From positions 1-34,560 of the IMG/VR virus record IMGVR_UViG_3300024354_000042: a stretch of 34,560 bases of DNA. The stretch is one strand, 5' to 3'. Shown one piece after another: positions 23,537-32,707 of this stretch. This DNA is from a virus. Below the pieces are notes generated by a model. The model saw only the letters and a program-made list of their open reading frames with translations, was not told the origin of the DNA and made no database searches. The translations under genes were made by a program, and so were the position numbers. The stretch's first letter is position 1, and each line of letters opens with the position of its first letter.

Positions 23537-24268
23537 GTGGACCCTTTCAGCCTTCTCATGGCGGCTCAGGCGACCGTTGCGGCGATACGCAGCGGGTGTG
23601 AGATGTTGTCTCAAGGTAAGGCTGAAATTACAAAGACGAAAGCGGCAATTGAAAAGGCTGTCGGGGACGGGAAAGCTATATATGCCGAAATCGTCGGTCT
23701 TTGGAGCTGGATTTCCAGCTTATTCGGTGGTTCAAAGAAAAGCAACGCGCCTGCGTCTACGGTCCAAACAAGTATTGCGAAACCTTCCAGCCGAGCCGTT
23801 AACTACAAACCAAAGCCTGTTGAGCAACTGAGTTACGAGGAATACCAAACCCAAGCCATCCACCAGATTTGCGAACAGCTCAAGACCTTCTTCGAGATAC
23901 GCAGGCAGTTGCAAGAATACTGTCACGAGCTTGAAGAAGAATCGAAAACCACAACCGACATTGAAGGTGCCGCGCTAGACAGGATACAGATCGAAATGCA
24001 GCTTGAACAGATGACAGTTCAGATTCGAGAGACCATGATTTACACGCCCAAGGACATTGGGTTGCAGTCGATCTACACACGGTTCTTGAAGATGTACGAC
24101 CAGATTCTGGAAGAGCGCGAGTTTGACAGAGCATTGAAGCGCAAACAGGAAATCGACGCAAGATGGCAACGCGAGTACCGCAACAATCTTCTCAAGGCAA
24201 AGCTGGGGTACGCAGTGGTAATGGCAATGGCCGTGCTGTGGATGACGGGACTGTTTTCTCTTCTATGA
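23537..24268 (+). CDS. Coiled-coil protein with C-terminal membrane anchor
   Basis: A 243-residue protein with a GTG start giving MDPFSLLMAAQATVAAIRSG, then a helical stretch with SGCEMLSQGKAEI, a Trp-rich LWSWISSLFGG segment, a long charged coiled coil (residues about 100-210) and a hydrophobic C-terminus YAVVMAMAVLWMTGLFSLL. The N-terminal pattern recurs in aquatic phages. It leads the lysis cassette, which together with the anchor suggests a membrane role in lysis, not proven. The GTG has no strong site. An ATG two bases upstream opens an unrelated 111-codon frame that I rejected. Confidence 0.7.
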   Translation: MDPFSLLMAAQATVAAIRSGCEMLSQGKAEITKTKAAIEKAVGDGKAIYAEIVGLWSWISSLFGGSKKSNAPASTVQTSIAKPSSRAVNYKPKPVEQLSYEEYQTQAIHQICEQLKTFFEIRRQLQEYCHELEEESKTTTDIEGAALDRIQIEMQLEQMTVQIRETMIYTPKDIGLQSIYTRFLKMYDQILEEREFDRALKRKQEIDARWQREYRNNLLKAKLGYAVVMAMAVLWMTGLFSLL

Positions 24269-24432
24269 AGGAGTTCTACTGGTGGGTTGCAATTGTTACG
24301 TTGCTGATCTTTTTGAACTTTGCCACATGGATGGGGCTTGTGTACATGGACAAGAAGCTAAAGCACACAGAGGCAATCTGCCTCCGGGCGGAAGAAAAAG
24401 AAAAGAAGCAAAAACTTTTTAAGGACGAATAA
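24265..24432 (+). CDS. 55-residue single-pass membrane protein
   Basis: The ATG overlaps the previous stop codon (ATGA), so I chose this start over an in-frame ATG at 24163. It has an N-terminal hydrophobic segment FYWWVAIVTLLIFLNFATWM (residues 4-23), then VYMDKKLKH and a Lys/Glu-rich tail EEKEKKQKLFKDE. Its size, topology and place directly before the holin suggest a lysis accessory such as a pinholin, anti-holin or inner spanin. No outer spanin lipobox is visible. Confidence 0.65.
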   Translation: MKEFYWWVAIVTLLIFLNFATWMGLVYMDKKLKHTEAICLRAEEKEKKQKLFKDE

Positions 24433-24936
24433 ATGTTACCAATCGTTGCAGGCATCGTAGCCAACCTCATCAACAACGGGATGCACAAGGTCGCCGACCA
24501 AGTCATCGAAAAAGGCGTGGACGCCGTGCAGGAGAAGCTGGGCATCGAGCTCAAGCCAGAAGGTGAAGCCACACCCGAGTACAACGCCAAGCTGCAAGAG
24601 GAAGCCAACCGCCACGCGGAGTTCATGGCTGAGCTGGATGAGAAGTCTGCGCAGCGTGCCACTGATATGCAGATGGCAGCAATGATGTCGTCCGACCAAT
24701 TTGTGCGTCGCTTCCTGTACTACTACGCTTGGTTCTGGGGCATCTTTGCCTGTTCGTACTTCTTTGCCGTGTCATTCCTAGAGGTGCAGAACCGCAACCG
24801 TGACTTCGTCAACATCATCTTGGGCTTCTTGATTGGTACGACTATCCCAGCGATCATCGCGTTCTTCTACGGTCAGGCTAACAAAGCGCGTGAAGACACC
24901 ATGAAGCAGATGAAAGAATTGAAAGGTGACAAATGA
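24433..24936 (+). CDS. Holin (3TM type, GTA-holin-like)
   Basis: A 167-residue protein. An amphipathic N-terminus (LPIVAGIVANLINNGMHKVA) precedes a helical charged region. Two clear membrane segments follow, FLYYYAWFWGIFACSYFFAV (about 94-113) and NIILGFLIGTTIPAIIAFFY (about 127-146), with a basic tail KQMKELKGDK. This is the layout of the 3TM holins linked to gene-transfer agents and podoviruses. It would open the inner membrane so that the endolysin can reach the cell wall. It overlaps the endolysin gene by 4 bases. Confidence 0.85.
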   Translation: MLPIVAGIVANLINNGMHKVADQVIEKGVDAVQEKLGIELKPEGEATPEYNAKLQEEANRHAEFMAELDEKSAQRATDMQMAAMMSSDQFVRRFLYYYAWFWGIFACSYFFAVSFLEVQNRNRDFVNIILGFLIGTTIPAIIAFFYGQANKAREDTMKQMKELKGDK

Positions 24937-25592
24937 CACCTGAACTCGCCGACTTGCAAGCAGCCAAGATTAAAGACCCAGCCAAGTGGCTGGAGGCAGT
25001 GCGCGTCACCTGCCGAGAGTTTGAGATCAACACACCCCAGCGCATCGCTGGGTTCTTGGCGCAGACTAGCCACGAGTCTGGCGGCTACACCATGCTGTCA
25101 GAAAATTTGAACTACCGCGCCGCTACGCTGGCTGCATGCTGGCCCAACCGCTTTGCGGTGCTCGGCCCCGACAAGAAACCCGTCAAGGATGAGAAGGGGA
25201 AACTGACTCCCACCGCTGTGGCTAACAGCATAGCCGGTAAGCCGGAGCTCATCGCGAATTTGGTTTACAGCGGTCGTATGGGCAACGGCCCCGCCGAATC
25301 TGGTGAAGGGTGGCTGTACCGCGGCAGAGGTCTGAAACAGTTGACGGGCAAATTTAATTATGAAAAATGCGGGCAAGCTTTGGGCATTGATCTTGTTGGT
25401 AATCCTGATTTGCTTCTTGAGCCTATGGCTGCTGCTCGCTCGGCTGGCTGGTTCTGGAAAGCAAACAACTTGTCTGCGTTCGCCGACGTCGGTGACATCA
25501 AAGGTATGACCAAAAAGATCAACGGCGGTTTGATTGGGTACGAGCAACGCCAAGCGTTGTACGATGCGTGCTATGGACAGTGCCGCGCCTAA
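24933..25592 (+). CDS. Endolysin, glycoside hydrolase 19 type
   Basis: A 219-residue peptidoglycan hydrolase. FLAQTSHESGGYTMLSENLN contains H47-E48 and E57; the 9-residue spacing equals that of the E49/E58 pair known in the SPN1S GH19 endolysin. The GRGLKQLTGKFNYEKCGQAL motif (T138 is a candidate third catalytic residue) is the GH19 signature. KKINGGLIGYEQRQALY at the C-terminus closes the fold. No signal peptide is seen, so export depends on the holin. The gene starts inside the holin stop region (ATGA). Confidence 0.92.
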   Translation: MTPELADLQAAKIKDPAKWLEAVRVTCREFEINTPQRIAGFLAQTSHESGGYTMLSENLNYRAATLAACWPNRFAVLGPDKKPVKDEKGKLTPTAVANSIAGKPELIANLVYSGRMGNGPAESGEGWLYRGRGLKQLTGKFNYEKCGQALGIDLVGNPDLLLEPMAAARSAGWFWKANNLSAFADVGDIKGMTKKINGGLIGYEQRQALYDACYGQCRA

Positions 25593-25608
25593 GTAGGAAA
25601 ATACAGCC

Positions 25609-27828
25609 ATGCCGTTACAAAAACTTCAATTCCGCCCCGGTGTCAACCGCGAAGGTACAACTCTAGCCAACGAGGGGGGCTGGTTCGAGTGCGACAAGAT
25701 TCGCTTTCGTTCGGGCTTTCCCGAGAAGTTAGGCGGCTGGATTCTTGATACTGGCACATATTACCCAACTGCCCCTATAGGCACACTCGTGGCAAGCGGC
25801 ACAGAAATATCGGCGACTCCCCCAGCTGGCGCATATTGGGGCGTGTGTCGTTCGATGTGGAATTGGTATTCGTTGGCTGGCAACAACTATTTGGGCATGG
25901 GCACGAACTTGAAGTTCTACATCCAAAACGGCCCTAACGGTTATTTTTATGATGTCACACCTATTCGGGATACAAACACAACTTCGGCTGGCACTGCGTT
26001 TACAACGGTCAATACTTCCACCACCGTGACTGTCAACGACCCCGGGCACGGTGCGCAGACTGGTGACTTTGTGATGATCTCTGGTGTGGGCGGCGCTGTT
26101 AACGGCATTCCCGCTTCCGCGCTCAATCGCGAATTCCAGATAACATACCTGAACGGTAACCAATACAACATCACCGTTAGCGCCCCCGCTACATCGACTG
26201 CCACTGCGGGCACTGCCACTTTGACCTATCAAATTACATCAGGTTCGGCTACATATACTGTGGCTACTGGTTGGGGCGCTGGTACTTGGGGCGGCACTAC
26301 AGCGGGTTCTATCACAACCACTTTGAATGGTTCGATCAACTCTAGCGCCACCTCTATCACATTGACATCCGCAGCATCCTTTACTGCGTCTGGCACGATT
26401 GTTATTGATACCGAGTCCATCACATATTCCGGCAAATCAACAAACACACTGACTGGCTGCGTGCGCGGTGCAAACGGTACGACTGCCGCAGCTCACACTT
26501 CCGGCGCTACCGTCACTCAAGTCGCTTCTTCTTGGACCGGCTGGGGTCAGGCTGCTGCGACGGGCGTGGGTATTCAACTACGTATTTGGAGCCAATCAAA
26601 CTACGGTGAGGACTTGATCTTCAACCCCCGTGGCGGCGCGCTGTATTACTGGTCGGTGAACGCTAACCCCAACGTATTTGATCGTGGTGTGGTTATGCAA
26701 GCGGGCACAACTGTTAATGGCGCACTCATGGATAGCACATCGCCATCAGTTGCTAACTTAGTCATGGTGTCTGACTCATCGCGTTTTGTGATTTGTTTTG
26801 GTACCAATGACCCATCGGGCGTTTTGTTTTCAGCAACCCAAGACCCACTGCTTATTCGTTGGTCGCAACAAGAAGAGTTCTACACATGGACACCTTCAGC
26901 AACGAACCAAGCAGGTGATTACCGACTGAGCCGTGGTTCCGAGATTGTTGCCGCACAGCAAACCCGTCAGGAAATCTTGGTGTGGACTGATGCCGCTTTG
27001 TATTCTATGCAGTACCTCGGCCCCCCATACGTTTGGGGCTTCCAGATCATGGGCGACAACCTGTCTATTGCTGGGCCAAACGTGGTGTCTGTGGCGAACA
27101 ACGTGACCTACTGGATGGGCACCGACAAGTTCTATATGTATTCAGGTCGTGTGGAAACACTGCCATGCACCTTGCGTCAGTATGTCTTCCAAGACATCAA
27201 CATGCTTCAGTCGTATCAATTCTTCTCTAGCACCAACGAAGGCTACAACGAGATTTGGTGGTTCTACTGCTCGGCCAACAGCAACACAATCGACAAGTAC
27301 GTGGTGTTCAACCACCTTGAACGCACTTGGTATTACGGCACGATGGCGCGCACTGCTTGGCTTGACAGCCCCCTGCGTACTGTCCCCATGGCTGCCGGTT
27401 ACAACGGCCAATTGATTTACCACGAGACAGGCAACGACGATGGCACCACAACACCCGTTTCGCCGATTGAAGCGTATTGCCAATCTTCTGACTTTGATAT
27501 TGGTGACGGACACAACTTCGGTATTGTGTGGCGCATTATTCCTGATGTGACCTTTGACGGGTCAGATACCGCAAGTCCGTCATTAGACTTCACTGTTCGT
27601 CCACGCCAAAACCCCGGCACAAACTACGGTAGTTCTGACAGCCCGACGATCACCAGCGGTAATAACTACTCAGGCCAACGCACATACAACGTGCAGCAGT
27701 TCACAGAGTACGCCTATGTGCGTATCCGTGGTCGTCAGATGGCATTCAAAATTAGTTCCAATGACCTTGGTGTTGCTTGGCAGCTCGGTACGCCGCGCCT
27801 TGATGTGCGCCCAGATGGACGACGCTAA
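25609..27828 (+). CDS. P22 gp10-like nozzle/tail stabilisation protein
   Basis: A 739-residue protein. The N-terminus FRPGVNREGTTLANEGGWFE and CDKIRFRSGFPEKLGGW and the C-terminus LGVAWQLGTPRLDVRPDGRR are characteristic of the gp10-like family, which forms a beta-propeller nozzle at the end of a short tail. Repeated blades appear around SRGSEIVAAQQTRQEILVWT and ALYSMQYLGPPYVWGFQIMG. Two beta domains are inserted, at about residues 130-210 (PGHGAQTGDFVMISGVGG) and about 237-305 (the shared CVRGANGTTAAAH module). It ends in a TAATG overlap. It supports a podovirus-type tail. Confidence 0.85.
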   Translation: MPLQKLQFRPGVNREGTTLANEGGWFECDKIRFRSGFPEKLGGWILDTGTYYPTAPIGTLVASGTEISATPPAGAYWGVCRSMWNWYSLAGNNYLGMGTNLKFYIQNGPNGYFYDVTPIRDTNTTSAGTAFTTVNTSTTVTVNDPGHGAQTGDFVMISGVGGAVNGIPASALNREFQITYLNGNQYNITVSAPATSTATAGTATLTYQITSGSATYTVATGWGAGTWGGTTAGSITTTLNGSINSSATSITLTSAASFTASGTIVIDTESITYSGKSTNTLTGCVRGANGTTAAAHTSGATVTQVASSWTGWGQAAATGVGIQLRIWSQSNYGEDLIFNPRGGALYYWSVNANPNVFDRGVVMQAGTTVNGALMDSTSPSVANLVMVSDSSRFVICFGTNDPSGVLFSATQDPLLIRWSQQEEFYTWTPSATNQAGDYRLSRGSEIVAAQQTRQEILVWTDAALYSMQYLGPPYVWGFQIMGDNLSIAGPNVVSVANNVTYWMGTDKFYMYSGRVETLPCTLRQYVFQDINMLQSYQFFSSTNEGYNEIWWFYCSANSNTIDKYVVFNHLERTWYYGTMARTAWLDSPLRTVPMAAGYNGQLIYHETGNDDGTTTPVSPIEAYCQSSDFDIGDGHNFGIVWRIIPDVTFDGSDTASPSLDFTVRPRQNPGTNYGSSDSPTITSGNNYSGQRTYNVQQFTEYAYVRIRGRQMAFKISSNDLGVAWQLGTPRLDVRPDGRR
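26317..26523 (+). repeat. Inserted beta domain, copy 2
   Basis: Encodes residues 237-305 of the nozzle protein. It has the same strand order and the CVRGANGTTAAAH signature as copy 1 at 11753-11956. The DNA copies are well diverged, so this is not a recent duplication within this genome. Confidence 0.7.
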
Positions 27829-28481
27829 TGGCAACGAACCAACGCAATCAGCTACAAACAGTGGCCCCGCCGCGCTTACCTGCGGCACCGGTGGAGTACA
27901 GCCAACGATATGGCGATGACCTCACCAACGTGCTTCGTTTGTTCTTTAACCAGCTCAGTAACGGGTTGGCATCGGTGCTTGCGCCAGAAGGCGGTAAGTA
28001 CATTAACAACGTGTACGCAGCCATCCAACGCACGACTGACAAGACCTTTACAGCAAACACGGCCACGCAGATTACGTTTGACCAGAATGATTACATCAAC
28101 GGCGCTACCAACGACGGCACCGACGGCATAAGAGTAAATCAAGCGGGCATTTACAACTACCAATTTAGCGTGCAGTGGAAAAACACTGATTCTCAAGAAC
28201 ACGATGCTTGGATTTGGTTGCGTGTGAATAATGTCGATGCCACCGGCACTGCAAGCCAATTTTCCGTAATTGCAAGGCACGGTTCTGTTGATGGCGCCGT
28301 TATTGCTGCGGCCAACTTCTTTGTGGAGTTACAAGCTGGAGATACTGTCGAGATGTGGTCTGCGGTAAGCAATACTAACGTCAGAATGGACGCTGCCGCT
28401 GCACAGACTTCACCCTTCCCCATGCCTGCAATTCCGTCGGTCGTGGCCACCCTAACATTTGTGTCTTCTATCTTGACATGA
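27828..28481 (+). CDS. C1q/TNF-like fibre protein
   Basis: A 217-residue protein. The N-terminal VEYSQRYGDDLTNVLRLFFN, then QLSNGLASVL, is a virion-attachment helix common in aquatic phages. The remainder has a C1q-like jelly-roll pattern: ITFDQNDYINGA, then DGIRVNQAGIYNYQFSVQWK, DAWIWLRVNN, FFVELQAGDTVEMWSAVSN and a final strand VVATLTFVSSIL. Such domains trimerise and make host or carbohydrate contacts. It follows the nozzle with a one-base overlap, so a short tail-tip fibre is likely. Confidence 0.75.
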   Translation: MATNQRNQLQTVAPPRLPAAPVEYSQRYGDDLTNVLRLFFNQLSNGLASVLAPEGGKYINNVYAAIQRTTDKTFTANTATQITFDQNDYINGATNDGTDGIRVNQAGIYNYQFSVQWKNTDSQEHDAWIWLRVNNVDATGTASQFSVIARHGSVDGAVIAAANFFVELQAGDTVEMWSAVSNTNVRMDAAAAQTSPFPMPAIPSVVATLTFVSSILT

Positions 28482-28515
28482 TAGACTCTGTAAACCCCCA
28501 ATTCGCGAGGCTTTA

Positions 28516-29691
28516 ATGGGCTTTTTATCTTCACTGCTCCCAACAATCGCTGGTGCTGGCCTTATGGCCGCGTCGGGCGGCACCATTAACCCAATGACCG
28601 CTGGTTTGATTGTGGGCGGTCTTCAAACTGCGCGTACTGGCGACCTTAATAAAGGTTTGATGGCCGGTCTGGGTGCTTATGGCGGTGCAGGTATTGGGCA
28701 AGGTTTGGCAGCTTCCGCAGCTACTACCGTTCCAGAAGGCGCGCAGATGGCCGCCGCTGCGGGTGACCCAACTGCTGGTATCAACGCAATGGGTGGGATG
28801 GACAAAATGACAGCCGGAGCTCAGGGGTTGGGTTCACAAGCTGGACGTGATGCCTTCATGGCTAGAGTTGGTGGTGGTTCTGGTTTACTCAAAACTGGAC
28901 TTGCAGCTACGGCACCAATGATGATGCCTACAACTGAACAACCTCAAATGCCTGTCGGTGACAGCACAATGCCCCAGCGTTTGAAATACAACCAAGGCAC
29001 CGCAACACCTTTACCCGCGCCAGATGTTCCCGGTTATGACAATTTGGGTCAAGACTTTGGCCGCCAACAACGCTACTTCCCCGGTGCCGGGTATCAACAA
29101 ATTACCCCCGAAGAAGCTAAGTCGATCCGTGGCTATGCCGCAGGTGGCTATATGAGCGGCGGCCCAGTTGAAGCCATGTCTCAAGCTAACGCCGTGGGTC
29201 AGAACACCGGATACCCACAAGCCGACATTACTGGCCATGCCTATGCAACACCATGGCAAACACCCGTGAGTCAAAACGTAGTGTCAGGCACTGCCGATAC
29301 CGGCGTGAACCGCATGACTGGCCAGATGCTGGCCGAAGGAGGCGCAGTTGAGCCGACCCCCGACTTCCAAGAACCGTACACCGCTATGGCGCGAGGTGGA
29401 CTCTCTGACTTGGGTTCTTATTCTGATGGTGGCCGACTGCTTCGTGGGCCCGGTGATGGTGTATCTGACTCTATCCCTGCTGTGATCGGCAAAAAGAAAC
29501 CTGCGCGTTTAGCTGACGGGGAGTTTGTGGTACCTGCACGTATCGTTTCTGAACTCGGTAATGGGTCTACTGAAGCAGGTGCACGTAAGTTGTACGCCAT
29601 GCTTGACCGTGTGCAGTCTGCACGCAAGAAGTCAATCGGTAAAGGCAAAGTGGCTAAAGACAGCCGCGCCGACAAACTCTTGCCAGCGTAA
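28516..29691 (+). CDS. Gly-rich internal virion protein (probable ejection protein)
   Basis: A 391-residue protein. The N-terminal 80 residues are Gly/Ala-rich and hydrophobic, compatible with a membrane-active glycine zipper. The middle is Pro/Gln-rich. The C-terminus contains RGPGDGVSDSIPAVIG, PARLADGEFVVPARIVSELG and GARKLYAMLDRVQSARK, a pattern I recognise from environmental phages in the same location. Several GG motifs occur (YAAGGYMSGGP, LAEGGAVEP, MARGGLSD). It starts an ejection-type block of four genes. The 34 bases before it hold only the ribosome site (GAGG). Confidence 0.7.
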   Translation: MGFLSSLLPTIAGAGLMAASGGTINPMTAGLIVGGLQTARTGDLNKGLMAGLGAYGGAGIGQGLAASAATTVPEGAQMAAAAGDPTAGINAMGGMDKMTAGAQGLGSQAGRDAFMARVGGGSGLLKTGLAATAPMMMPTTEQPQMPVGDSTMPQRLKYNQGTATPLPAPDVPGYDNLGQDFGRQQRYFPGAGYQQITPEEAKSIRGYAAGGYMSGGPVEAMSQANAVGQNTGYPQADITGHAYATPWQTPVSQNVVSGTADTGVNRMTGQMLAEGGAVEPTPDFQEPYTAMARGGLSDLGSYSDGGRLLRGPGDGVSDSIPAVIGKKKPARLADGEFVVPARIVSELGNGSTEAGARKLYAMLDRVQSARKKSIGKGKVAKDSRADKLLPA

Positions 29692-29693
29692 AG

Positions 29694-30101
29694 ATGCCTC
29701 TGTACCACATCCAGCCCCGAGAGCTCCCACAGGTGTGGCCCGGCGTCGCACCCATGCTCCAGAAAGCGATTGATATTGACCCCTCAGCCGTGACCATCGA
29801 GCAGGTTGAGTATGCGGTGAGAACAGGCCAATCACACCTCTTGGTGTGGGACGAACCCGGTGCAGGTGTGACCGGTGCAGTGACAGTTGAGTTTATTGAC
29901 TACCCCCGTGCGCGTGTAGCGCATGTGAATTTGATGGGTGGTAAAGGCATCGTGAGGGACCACGTGTTTGCCGAGGCTATGAATTGGATGCGCGCGCACG
30001 GGGCCACGAAAGCTCAGTGCTGGTGTAAAGATAACTTGGTGCCCATGTACGAGAAGATGGGCATGACAAACACCCATAAGGTGATGAGGATCGAGCTATG
30101 A
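29694..30101 (+). CDS. GNAT-fold protein, T7 gp13-like
   Basis: A 135-residue protein. A helix pair at the N-terminus (WPGVAPMLQKAIDIDP) is followed by LLVWDEPGAGVTGAVTVEFI, VAHVNLMGGKGIVRDHVFAE, AMNWMRAHGATKAQCWCKDN and LVPMYEKMGM. This follows the GNAT order, with the usual acetyl-CoA loop replaced by GGKGIVRD. T7 gp13 is a GNAT-like phage protein needed for virion assembly. Here too the gene lies between internal virion genes, so a structural rather than enzymatic role is possible. It overlaps the next gene by 4 bases (ATGA). Confidence 0.75.
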   Translation: MPLYHIQPRELPQVWPGVAPMLQKAIDIDPSAVTIEQVEYAVRTGQSHLLVWDEPGAGVTGAVTVEFIDYPRARVAHVNLMGGKGIVRDHVFAEAMNWMRAHGATKAQCWCKDNLVPMYEKMGMTNTHKVMRIEL

Positions 30102-32704
30102 ATATTTTGGATTTAAAGCGTAAGTTGTTGCCCTTGAGCAACTACATGGCTGACGGCGGTGGTAGCTCCAGCAGTGGCGGCGGTACGCAAATTCAAGAGC
30201 TCCCAGAGTGGGCGCGTCCTTACGCCAAATCAACCTTAGAGAAAGGCGCGGCTCTTTCTGAAAGAGGGTACCAAGCCTACGATCAACCTCGTATCGCTGG
30301 GTTTAGCCCAATGCAGTTGCAAGCGCAACAAGCCGCTGCGGGCATGGCCCCATCGGCTGCCACCGGTGCAGGTATCGACGTAGCCGCAGAAGCCGCAATG
30401 CGTGGGCTCGGCACTAACTACCAAGCTGGTCAATTTCAAAACCAATTCCAAGCCCCTGACCAGTACCAAGCAGGTCGCTTTGGTGCGCGTTCTATCCGTG
30501 CTCCTCAGTTGCAGCAGTTTCAGATGGGCCCCGCCGAGCGCGTTAGCACAGAGAGTTTTGTGCAGCCGGGTACAGCCGAAGGTTACATGTCACCCTACAT
30601 GCAGAATGTGGTGGACATTCAACAGCGTGAGGCTCGTCGCGCATCTGATATTGCTCGTCAAGGTCAACAAGCCCAAGCCGTCGGCGCAGGTGCGTTCGGT
30701 GGTTCTCGTCAAGGTTTGATTGAAGCTGAGCGTCAGCGTAACTTGGCTACACAACTTGGTGACATTCAAGCTACTGGTCAGCAAGCCGCGTTCAACGCCG
30801 CACAACAACAATTCAATGCCGAGCAAGCTCGCAACCTCGCTGCACAACAAGCCAATCAAGGCGCCGGACTTACCGTGGGCCAACAAAACTTGGCTGCGTT
30901 GCTGGGTGTTCAGAACCTCGGTGCACAACAAGGCTTGCAAGCACAACAGCTCAACCAAGCAGCACAACTGCAAGCTCAACAACTGGGTGAACAGTCACGT
31001 CAATTCGGCTACGGCAAAGGGTTGGAGGCTGCTGGCCTCGGTGCTCAATATGGCCAAGCTGCACAGCAGCTCGGTGAGCAGTCACGCCAATACGGTGCAG
31101 GTCTCGGATTGCAAGGTCTTCAGGCTGCTCTGCAAGGTGCAGGGCAACTTGGTTCTCTGGGCGGTCAGCAGTTCCAGCAAGGCATGGACATCAACAAGTT
31201 GCAATCGGCTTACGGTGGTCAGCAGCAGGCACTGCGTCAGCAAGGTCTGTCTCAGGCTTACGAAGACTTCCAGAACGAGCAGAACTACCCATACAAGCAG
31301 TTGGGCTTCATGTCCGACTTGATTCGTGGCCTGCCTCTGGGTCAGCAAACAACTCGTTCCATGTACGAGCCAACCCCCGGTATGGCGCAACAGATCGGCT
31401 CTATCGGTTTGGGTGCTTACGGTCTGAGCAAGTTCATGGCCGAGGGTGGCATGGCCTACGCCGACGGCGGTTCTGTGGACTCTCCCGACAACGTGGGGCG
31501 CATCGTAAGCAAACTGTCAGATCAGCAGCTCCAACAAGCAGCGCAGGCTGCACAAGCCCGTGGTGATATGGACCAACTTGAAGCCATCCAAAGCGAGATG
31601 GGTATGCGCGCTTCTGAGCGCCGCGGTTTGGCTTCCGGTATCACACCGCAAGTTGCCGACCGTATGGCCGGTGGTGGCGTGGTTGCGTTCGCCAAAGGCG
31701 GTGTAAATGATTACATGGATACGCTGAGCGAGCTAGGCAAGAAGGACATTTCTCAGACGCCCGAGCAAATTGAAGCTGGGATCAGTGCAGCGATGCCCGC
31801 TATTGAAGCGAGATACGGAAAAAGTGCGTTGACTCCCTACATGGAGGACGTCAAAAAAGAACGCGCTGGTTTGAGCAAAATGTCTGATGAAGGCGTCGGC
31901 CTTGGCGCACTTGCTGCGTCTCAAGCTTTGCTGCGTCCCGGTAGTACTTCTCGTGCTATTGCTGGCGCCATGGGTGCGTTCGGCCAAGAAGTTGTGAAGA
32001 TGAAGAAGGAACAGCGCGAAGCCGACCGCCTCTTGCGTCAGTCCGAAATCACTTTGGCTACCGCAGAACAAGCGCGTGCAGACGGTCTCAAAGGCAAAGC
32101 CGAGTCCCTGTACGACAAGTCAAGAGCGCAGGAGAAAGAAGCCCTCGACCGTCGAATTGGCATCGCCGAGAAGCAAGCTACCATCCAAGCAGGTATCGAG
32201 AACTCCAAGCGTCAGGCAGCGGCTTCTATGGCCAGCGTTACAAAACCCACCGACTTGGACAAGCAGGCCCAAGCTCTGTACGAAGCAAAAGTGGCGAAAG
32301 ACCCATCTATCGCTACCGACCCCGTCAAGAGAGCGGAAACCATGGCTACGGCTCGTGCTACTGCCGCCGACCAGCTCGGTCGTTACCCCGGTTCTGTTCG
32401 TGCTGAAGATGCTGCCGCTCTTGCCGGAGTTAAGGCTGAGAGTGCGGAATTGAAAGAAGCTTTGAGCGTTAACCGTCCATACCTCAAGGCAATGCAAAAC
32501 AACGACTTTGAAACCGCTGCACGCATCCGTGAGCAAGTGGCTGCCGTTGTTGCAAGCAAGAAAGCGCAGGGTGGCGGTAAACCTACTGAAACCCCTACCC
32601 AACAAACACCTGCTGCGCCTACAATTAAACCCGGGCAAATCATGCAAGGCTATCGCTTCAAAGGCGGCAACCCCGCAGATCAAGCGAACTGGGAAAAGGT
32701 GTAA
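30098..32704 (+). CDS. Large Gln/Ala-rich internal virion protein
   Basis: An 868-residue protein. A Ser/Gly-rich start (ADGGGSSSSGGG) leads to a Gln/Ala-rich helical region (residues about 60-420). That region contains two copies, 29 residues apart, of AQQLGEQSRQ[FY]G. GG motifs follow (FMAEGGMAYADGGSVDS, FAKGGVNDYM), then coiled coils and a C-terminal tag QGYRFKGGNPADQANWEKV. Length, composition and place behind the nozzle genes suggest an ejection protein that leaves the head with the DNA. The C-terminal tag recurs on other phage internal proteins. No enzymatic motif is visible. Confidence 0.75.
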   Translation: MNILDLKRKLLPLSNYMADGGGSSSSGGGTQIQELPEWARPYAKSTLEKGAALSERGYQAYDQPRIAGFSPMQLQAQQAAAGMAPSAATGAGIDVAAEAAMRGLGTNYQAGQFQNQFQAPDQYQAGRFGARSIRAPQLQQFQMGPAERVSTESFVQPGTAEGYMSPYMQNVVDIQQREARRASDIARQGQQAQAVGAGAFGGSRQGLIEAERQRNLATQLGDIQATGQQAAFNAAQQQFNAEQARNLAAQQANQGAGLTVGQQNLAALLGVQNLGAQQGLQAQQLNQAAQLQAQQLGEQSRQFGYGKGLEAAGLGAQYGQAAQQLGEQSRQYGAGLGLQGLQAALQGAGQLGSLGGQQFQQGMDINKLQSAYGGQQQALRQQGLSQAYEDFQNEQNYPYKQLGFMSDLIRGLPLGQQTTRSMYEPTPGMAQQIGSIGLGAYGLSKFMAEGGMAYADGGSVDSPDNVGRIVSKLSDQQLQQAAQAAQARGDMDQLEAIQSEMGMRASERRGLASGITPQVADRMAGGGVVAFAKGGVNDYMDTLSELGKKDISQTPEQIEAGISAAMPAIEARYGKSALTPYMEDVKKERAGLSKMSDEGVGLGALAASQALLRPGSTSRAIAGAMGAFGQEVVKMKKEQREADRLLRQSEITLATAEQARADGLKGKAESLYDKSRAQEKEALDRRIGIAEKQATIQAGIENSKRQAAASMASVTKPTDLDKQAQALYEAKVAKDPSIATDPVKRAETMATARATAADQLGRYPGSVRAEDAAALAGVKAESAELKEALSVNRPYLKAMQNNDFETAARIREQVAAVVASKKAQGGGKPTETPTQQTPAAPTIKPGQIMQGYRFKGGNPADQANWEKV

Positions 32705-32707
32705 CAG

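Noticed and set aside
23535-23831. ATG-initiated frame overlapping the coiled-coil gene
   Set aside because: Its Arg-rich translation has no recognisable pattern, whereas the GTG frame gives a familiar N-terminus, a coiled coil and a membrane anchor.
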